From JBBSEX01 sp038239345 (GTDB taxonomy: Bacteria > Acidobacteriota > Terriglobia > Bryobacterales > Bryobacteraceae), in the NCBI GenBank assembly GCA_038239345.1, contig JBBSEX010000069.1, positions 1-11,025 of the forward strand: a stretch of 11,025 nt of DNA, in the 5' to 3' direction. Position numbers and translations under genes: made by a program. The notes below the pieces were generated by a model, which had not been told where the DNA came from, did not search any database, and worked only from the letters and a program-made list of their open reading frames with translations. Below are positions 7,364 to 11,025 of the stretch, piece by piece. The number at the start of each line of letters is the position of its first letter. Position 1 is the stretch's first letter.

Positions 7364-7419
7364 CAAGCCTCCTTTGAGAGCCTAGCCTGATTACTCGAGC
7401 GGCCTAAGCTCATTCAAAA

Positions 7420-7490
7420 GCGACTCGGTCACCAAAAAAATCCCCTGTGTGAAAGCCACAGGGGTTTCAGTTTGGTGAAGACCGACTCGC
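7420..7490. repeat. Nested 71-base hairpin (possible structured RNA or bidirectional terminator)
   Basis: The outer arms pair GCGACTCGGTC at 7420-7430 with GACCGACTCGC at 7480-7490 (one C:C mismatch), and ACCAAA at 7431-7436 with TTTGGT at 7471-7476, with a three-base GAA bulge between these blocks. Inside, CCCCTGTG (7442-7449) and CACAGGGG (7457-7464) form a perfect eight-pair stem with a seven-base loop. On the plus strand seven T follow at 7500-7506, nine bases past the outer stem. The rest of the 7364-7620 gap holds a small hairpin at 7523-7544 (AGGCTT/AAGCCT) and an AT-rich palindrome at 7604-7617, but no gene. Confidence 0.6.
7434..7464 (-). terminator. Intrinsic terminator, minus strand
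   Basis: Read on the minus strand, the perfect CCCCTGTG/CACAGGGG stem (loop GCTTTCA) is followed by A and seven T (7440-7434), the classic layout of a rho-independent terminator. The nearest upstream minus-strand gene is the FAD oxidoreductase ending at 7621, so this probably ends the three-gene operon after a 3' tail of about 160 bases. It could instead act as an attenuator in a leader of the small gene starting at 7363. Confidence 0.7.
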
Positions 7491-7620
7491 CTTTAGCACT
7501 TTTTTTCGTGGTTGCAATTAGCAGGCTTTAACGTAGCGAAGCCTAAATCAATCCACGTCACGGCCAGAATATCACTGGATTTGCCGCATTGCAATAGGCT
7601 GCTTTAAGAAATCTTAACTT

Positions 7621-8619
7621 TTAATAATGAGGGCGAGTCAGGTGGACCAACCACTGGCCTGGAACAAACCGGGCGAGGCGCTCCGCCCATCCGTTCGCGA
7701 CGAGCGTCCGCAGCAAGGAGGAAAACACGAATGGACGCTGCAAGCGCTGGCGGCACTGGCTGAGGTAGGCGTCAGTCCCGATACCCCGGGCTGCGGCTAT
7801 TCCTGCGAGCTGGCCGGTTAGGACGGCGGAGAGGAGCCCTGAGCCGGTAAACGGATCGATGAAGCTGAGGGCGTCACCGGCCGGGTAGTCGTGATGGCCT
7901 AAGGCATCCTTGAACCGATTCTGAAAGACCAGAGGGCCGGCGGTATGCCAGCGCATGGTGCGACGGAGTGGCCGAAGCCTTTCCGATAATTTCGGGCAGG
8001 CGTTTACCACCGAATCGAAGTCGAATCCTTGCGAACTCAGCACATCTTCAGGCCCCAATCCGCAGACATTCGTGATGCGGTCCTCCACGGGGTTGATGCC
8101 CACGTAGCAGCCGGCGAAGAAATACAGCTCCACCGCGTCGTTCGCGGGGCCTTCGAAGTGAGCCTTGAATCCGAAGAGCCGGCGGCCCCGGGCAGAGAAG
8201 TTTTTGCGGCCGTAGGCGGTGATGACAGGTCCGGAATCCCGGGAATTCCCAACATCCGGCGAATCAGTTGCATGCACTGCGCCCATTTCGAGAGCGCGCG
8301 CGAACAACATTTCATCGAAGCTATGACGGCTGAGCCCATAAGCGATATCGGGCAATTTGCAGCGCCTTTGAAATGAGCCGAAATGAAGTTCCAGATGTCC
8401 GATTCGGGCCGGACCGGCGGATAGGAAGTCACTCCATAGCCCGAGCGATTCGAGTATCGGCGCAATTTCCGGGGACAGGAATTCTCCGCAAACTTTGTGG
8501 CGGGGGAACCGGGACTTCTCTATGAGGCAGACAGCGCGATCCTCCTGGCGGGCGGCGATGGCCGCGGAAGATCCCGCGGGACCGCCACCGACGATGTGGA
8601 CTGGGACTAAACTTGGCAC
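7621..8619 (-). CDS. FAD-dependent oxidoreductase, geranylgeranyl-reductase-like
   Basis: This is a flavoprotein of 332 residues. The N-terminal dinucleotide-binding motif is VHIVGGGPAGSSAA (GxGxxG). It is followed by the KVCGEFLSPE motif of the geranylgeranyl reductase/halogenase-like family, the ITAYGRK segment where members usually carry an ATGR-like turn, and the second FAD motif PAGDALSFIDPFTGSGL. Members reduce isoprenoid or polyketide double bonds or oxidise aromatic rings; the substrate here is unknown. The stretch between ALEMGAV and VITAYGRK is about 20 residues shorter than in relatives as I recall them, and total length is below the usual 370-400, so a small in-frame loss is possible. 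The start is a GTG at 8619 with a weak ribosome site. It lies 18 bases after the stop of the TPR gene, indicating co-transcription. Confidence 0.82.
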   Translation of the reverse strand: MPSLVPVHIVGGGPAGSSAAIAARQEDRAVCLIEKSRFPRHKVCGEFLSPEIAPILESLGLWSDFLSAGPARIGHLELHFGSFQRRCKLPDIAYGLSRHSFDEMLFARALEMGAVHATDSPDVGNSRDSGPVITAYGRKNFSARGRRLFGFKAHFEGPANDAVELYFFAGCYVGINPVEDRITNVCGLGPEDVLSSQGFDFDSVVNACPKLSERLRPLRRTMRWHTAGPLVFQNRFKDALGHHDYPAGDALSFIDPFTGSGLLSAVLTGQLAGIAAARGIGTDAYLSQCRQRLQRPFVFSSLLRTLVANGWAERLARFVPGQWLVHLTRPHY

Positions 8620-8637
8620 TATCTTAGCGCCACCCGC

Positions 8638-10296
8638 CTAAGGCAGGCTAACAGCAGAAACGATCACCGGTTTGTTCTGCTGTTCCAGGGCGGCGCGTAA
8701 TCCCTTTTGCGCTTTGAAGCTGTTGGGATATTGATCGAGCGCGATCCGGAATGCCGCTTGAGCATCCGCCGGCCGCCTATGCTGCATTGCTATTTCGCCC
8801 AATGCTTCGGATACCGGCCGGGGATAATAGGGCGGCTCAGAGTAGACCATTTCCAATTCCAGGCGCGCGGCGTCCCTGAGTTTGTGCATGCCCCGGCCAA
8901 GCTTGCCCGCCGCCACCTGCAATTGCCCGTCAAGCTCGACTCGGGCCACCTTTAGCGGCTCCGGGACCGGCATCTTCACCTTTTCCTTGTAGTCAAGCAA
9001 GCTGGCGTCCATTAGACCCGATTCCTCCTTGGCCAGCTCCCGTTCGCCCTTGCCGATGTGCGCCAAAGCCATGGCCCAGTGCCGCCAAGCTTCCTCGCGC
9101 GGTTTGGCGTAGACCGGAAGCGTGTTCCCGTCCAGGATTTCGTCCCAGCTCTCCGACTGGACCAGGGTCCGCAACATCGCAAACCAGCCTTGGCGGTAGC
9201 CCGAGAAGAAACCATCCAGGTTGGCTTGCTCCCGAGGGTTCTCTTTCAAAGCGAGCAACTCGCGCGCAGCAGTTTTGGCTTTGTCGTACTGGCCTTCGAA
9301 GGAATACGCAGTTGCCAGATAGTGGACGTTATGCCCGTGATGGCCCACGCCGTAGAGGGAGTCCGCTTTGATATAGCCGCGCTCATTTTCTGCGGCGGCC
9401 TCAAAGGACCGCACTGCGTCGTCCCAGCGCCCCGTTTGTGAATAGATGTGCCCAGGCATGTGCAGCGCGTGCGGAATGTTGGTCACCAGCTCCGAATAAC
9501 GCTGGCAACTGGGCCAGGCGTCTTTGGCAAATCGAGAGCCCTCGAAGCCGTGAATCACATAATGATGCACGCCAGCATGATCGGGTGCGCGATTGAGTAA
9601 ATCGCGAAGAATTTCGACGGCCTCCATGCTGGTGCCGCGCGGCTTCTTGTCCGGCAATTCAAACCCGCGCATCAGGTGGAGCGCGAGGTACGTGCGGGCC
9701 TCAATCTCATCGGGATGCGTAGCGACAATTGCCCGCAGTCCACGGATGTAGGCGTCGTCAGCATGATTTGGATCGGGATGATTTGCATCGGAGTTTCGGC
9801 GCGCGACGATGGCCGCAATATACATTTTCTCGAGGTCCGATGCTTTGCCCGGAACTTGCGCGAGTTCGTCTGCTTTCTTTGCCGCCGCAATGGCACGGGC
9901 CCCGGCCTTTAACGGATTACCCTTGCCGAAGACTTTGTCGTAATTGTCGAGTTGGAAGCGGGGCCGGTAATCGCCAGCGGCGACCATCGCAATGCCCCAG
10001 TAAGGCATCGGCGCTTCAGGATCCAGCTCCGCAGCCTGTAGGAACGATCGTTCCGCCTCGGTTGCCCAGAAAGAGTGCAACTGGGCGACACCCTGATCGA
10101 AGAATTCCTGCGCCTGGGGATTGGAGGTGGTAATCGGGAAATGTATCTTGCCTTGTCCCGTCATTAGCTTGGCGGGGAGAGACGGCGCAACTCCGCTAGG
10201 CGGGGGGGTACAGGCGTCTTTCTGTCCGGATTTGGGAGCGGTCGGTTGGGCAAAGCCGATGCAGGCGGCTAGGATTAGCGCGCAACAGATTTTCAT
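8638..10296 (-). CDS. Secreted TPR-repeat protein with conserved histidine clusters
   Basis: This 552-residue protein starts with a short export signal (MKICCALILAACIGFAQ). LAAC at 9-12 fits a lipobox, but the hydrophobic core is very short, so cleavage after GFA is also possible. The rest is helical repeats of TPR type: AEAERSFLQAAELDPEAPMP-like unit near 78-98, SQTGRWDDAVRSFEAAAEN near 286-304, FEGQYDKAKTAARELL near 333-348, and PADAQAAFRIALDQYPNSFK near 509-528. Histidines cluster in loops: HHYVIH (244-249), HALHMPGH (276-283) and HHGHNVH (319-325). This His pattern recurs in a family of bacterial secreted TPR proteins of unknown role; metal or haem binding is my inference. It is the middle gene of a minus-strand cluster, 49 bases after the 105-residue gene and 18 before the oxidoreductase. 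Confidence 0.85.
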   Translation of the reverse strand: MKICCALILAACIGFAQPTAPKSGQKDACTPPPSGVAPSLPAKLMTGQGKIHFPITTSNPQAQEFFDQGVAQLHSFWATEAERSFLQAAELDPEAPMPYWGIAMVAAGDYRPRFQLDNYDKVFGKGNPLKAGARAIAAAKKADELAQVPGKASDLEKMYIAAIVARRNSDANHPDPNHADDAYIRGLRAIVATHPDEIEARTYLALHLMRGFELPDKKPRGTSMEAVEILRDLLNRAPDHAGVHHYVIHGFEGSRFAKDAWPSCQRYSELVTNIPHALHMPGHIYSQTGRWDDAVRSFEAAAENERGYIKADSLYGVGHHGHNVHYLATAYSFEGQYDKAKTAARELLALKENPREQANLDGFFSGYRQGWFAMLRTLVQSESWDEILDGNTLPVYAKPREEAWRHWAMALAHIGKGERELAKEESGLMDASLLDYKEKVKMPVPEPLKVARVELDGQLQVAAGKLGRGMHKLRDAARLELEMVYSEPPYYPRPVSEALGEIAMQHRRPADAQAAFRIALDQYPNSFKAQKGLRAALEQQNKPVIVSAVSLP

Positions 10297-10345
10297 ATTT
10301 CGATCTCTTGGCTGAGTTTAGCAGGCCGGAGATCGAACGGCGGGG

Positions 10346-10663
10346 CTAGTGCTCGTCGGTATCGATGGCGATCTTCAAGGCCTTGAGAAACTTCTGGTCT
10401 TGAGAGGTCAGTTTTATCTTACCGGTTGACTCGAATTTACGTTTGGCCGGTGGTTGGGCGGCAGAGTCGCCTTCCGGCTCATCTGAATCTTCGGTGGCTT
10501 CATCCCGTTTGTTAAACCCGATGGTAGCTTCCAGAACGAGGAAAACGTCGTAGCCGGATCGTTTGATTTCGCCAATGGCGGCGGCAATGCGATCAGAATC
10601 GGAAAGCGATTCGTTGATCGCGTTTCCTAGCTCCTGCATCAGGTCTTTCAATTTTTCTTCCAC
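10346..10663 (-). CDS. Small acidic conserved-hypothetical protein
   Basis: This 105-residue cytoplasmic protein is not one I can name. The first 50 residues are predicted helical (EEKLKDLMQELGNAINESL, then AAAIGEIKRSGYDVFLVLEA). A low-complexity acidic linker rich in Asp, Glu and Pro follows (about 54-70). A basic C-terminal part ends TSQDQKFLKALKIAIDTDEH and may form a short helix. The GTG start at 10663 is supported by GGAGGAAGG about eight bases upstream. It lies first in the likely operon with the TPR and oxidoreductase genes. The two-block layout joined by a charged linker suggests a small binding or adaptor protein, but nothing in the sequence gives a function. Confidence 0.75.
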   Translation of the reverse strand: MEEKLKDLMQELGNAINESLSDSDRIAAAIGEIKRSGYDVFLVLEATIGFNKRDEATEDSDEPEGDSAAQPPAKRKFESTGKIKLTSQDQKFLKALKIAIDTDEH

Positions 10664-10705
10664 GCTGTGCCCCTTCCTCCGGTCTGCGGGAACCCCTCAG
10701 GATTA

Positions 10706-10734
10706 ACTCTATCTTCTGGATGTCGCGAAATCAA
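10706..10734 (-). promoter_or_regulatory. Possible sigma-70-type promoter of the three-gene minus operon
   Basis: On the minus strand TTGATT (10734-10729) and TAGAGT (10711-10706) are separated by 17 bases. Each matches four of six consensus positions, and the placement gives a leader of about 35 bases before the GTG at 10663. This is a pattern match only. Confidence 0.3.
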
Positions 10735-10825
10735 GCGTAGTTTCAACCTTTTTGCACCGGCGTGCTACAGCCCTACTATACTGCGCGGACGCCCGCTTGC
10801 GTTTCTACCCACATTATCGGCTCTT

Positions 10826-10856
10826 TTGAAATTTCACAATAGACGTTCGTTACACT
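10826..10856 (+). promoter_or_regulatory. Possible promoter of the rightmost gene
   Basis: TTGAAA (10826-10831) matches five of six -35 positions and TACACT (10851-10856) four of six -10 positions, but the spacer is 19 bases. Transcription would start almost at the ATG at 10865, which lacks a ribosome binding site, so a leaderless mRNA is conceivable. An alternative TATACT at 10777-10782 lacks a good -35. Confidence 0.25.
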
Positions 10857-10864
10857 GATATCAG

Positions 10865-11025
10865 ATGTTCAGATTAGCCAAAAGCTTCTTTGGCCACGTC
10901 GTTCCCGGTGTGATCCGGCCGCTACACATCCTATGGAATCAGGTGATTGGATTCTTTTTCCTGGTACTGGCGGCAATTCCGATCCCGACCGCGGTCCGGG
11001 AGATCCACGATCCGTCCAGCTATCC
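10865..11025 (+). CDS. Membrane-anchored conserved-hypothetical protein, 3' partial
   Basis: An open frame starts at ATG 10865 and runs off the end of the window (53 codons seen). It begins MFRLAKSFFGHVVPGVIRPL, with a basic N-terminus, and continues with a single hydrophobic segment (VIGFFFLVLAAIPIP) before a polar start of the next part (TAVREIHDPSSY). This resembles short single-helix proteins common in Acidobacteria that I can recall but not name. It is divergent from the three-gene minus cluster across a 201-base gap. No ribosome binding site is visible before the ATG. Confidence 0.65.
   Translation, partial: MFRLAKSFFGHVVPGVIRPLHILWNQVIGFFFLVLAAIPIPTAVREIHDPSSY

Noticed and set aside
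7420..7432. ACCGAGTCG on the minus strand, similar to the end of a Cas9 tracrRNA
   Set aside because: The match is short and lies within an unrelated hairpin. No repeats, spacers or cas genes are present in the window.
7512..7608. Two similar 20-base stretches (TTGCAATTAGCAGGCTTTAA and TTGCAATAGGCTGCTTTAAG) as a direct repeat
   Set aside because: They need gaps and mismatches to align in AT-rich DNA and have no third copy. Chance is likely.
10667..10858. Plus-strand frame of 63 codons
   Set aside because: It covers the intergenic promoter region, with no ribosome site and no recognisable protein features.

Overview
The window looks like a piece of an acidobacterial chromosome, most likely from the Solibacteres/Bryobacterales side of the phylum. 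This is an inference from gene content: a GH42-like hypothetical glycoside hydrolase, a Solibacter-type TonB-dependent receptor tail, a secreted histidine-rich TPR protein, and several small conserved-hypothetical types. The DNA is moderately GC-rich. No rRNA, tRNA, insertion sequence, CRISPR array or phage gene was seen.

Layout. (1) 2-1522 (+): 3' part of a carbohydrate-active protein with a barrel end, a beta-galactosidase-trimerisation-like domain and a C-terminal beta-sandwich. (2) 1668-4170: a stretch where every gene looks damaged. It holds a DUF1304 membrane protein whose C-terminus appears cut by a one-base slip in a C5 run, a sugar phosphate isomerase/epimerase-like gene with an internal deletion and three frameshifts, a secreted protein of unknown role with two compensating indels, and the C-terminal remnant of a TonB-dependent receptor. 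(3) 4167-5300 (-): an intact AI-2E family transporter whose stop codon overlaps the receptor remnant's stop in one CTAG. (4) 5382-7035 (+): a FabG-like SDR reductase, an ECF sigma factor, and a TTG-started zinc-finger anti-sigma factor overlapping the sigma gene by 14 bases. (5) 7061-7363 (-): a small protein of unknown function with a near-perfect ribosome binding site. (6) 7364-7620: gene-free, holding a nested 71-base hairpin that includes an intrinsic terminator on the minus strand. (7) 10663 down to 7621 (-): a likely three-gene operon (105-residue acidic protein, 552-residue TPR protein, FAD-dependent oxidoreductase). (8) 10865 to the end (+): the start of a small membrane-anchored protein.

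How the genes relate. The sigma/anti-sigma pair is a self-contained regulatory unit. The SDR gene lies 48 bases upstream on the same strand and may share its transcript. The minus-strand operon is tightly packed (gaps of 49 and 18 bases). The sugar-related genes at the left (hydrolase, isomerase, outer-membrane receptor) suggest a former polysaccharide-use region of which only the hydrolase still looks intact. The damage is all single- or few-base indels plus deletions, so sequencing or assembly error must be excluded before calling it gene decay.
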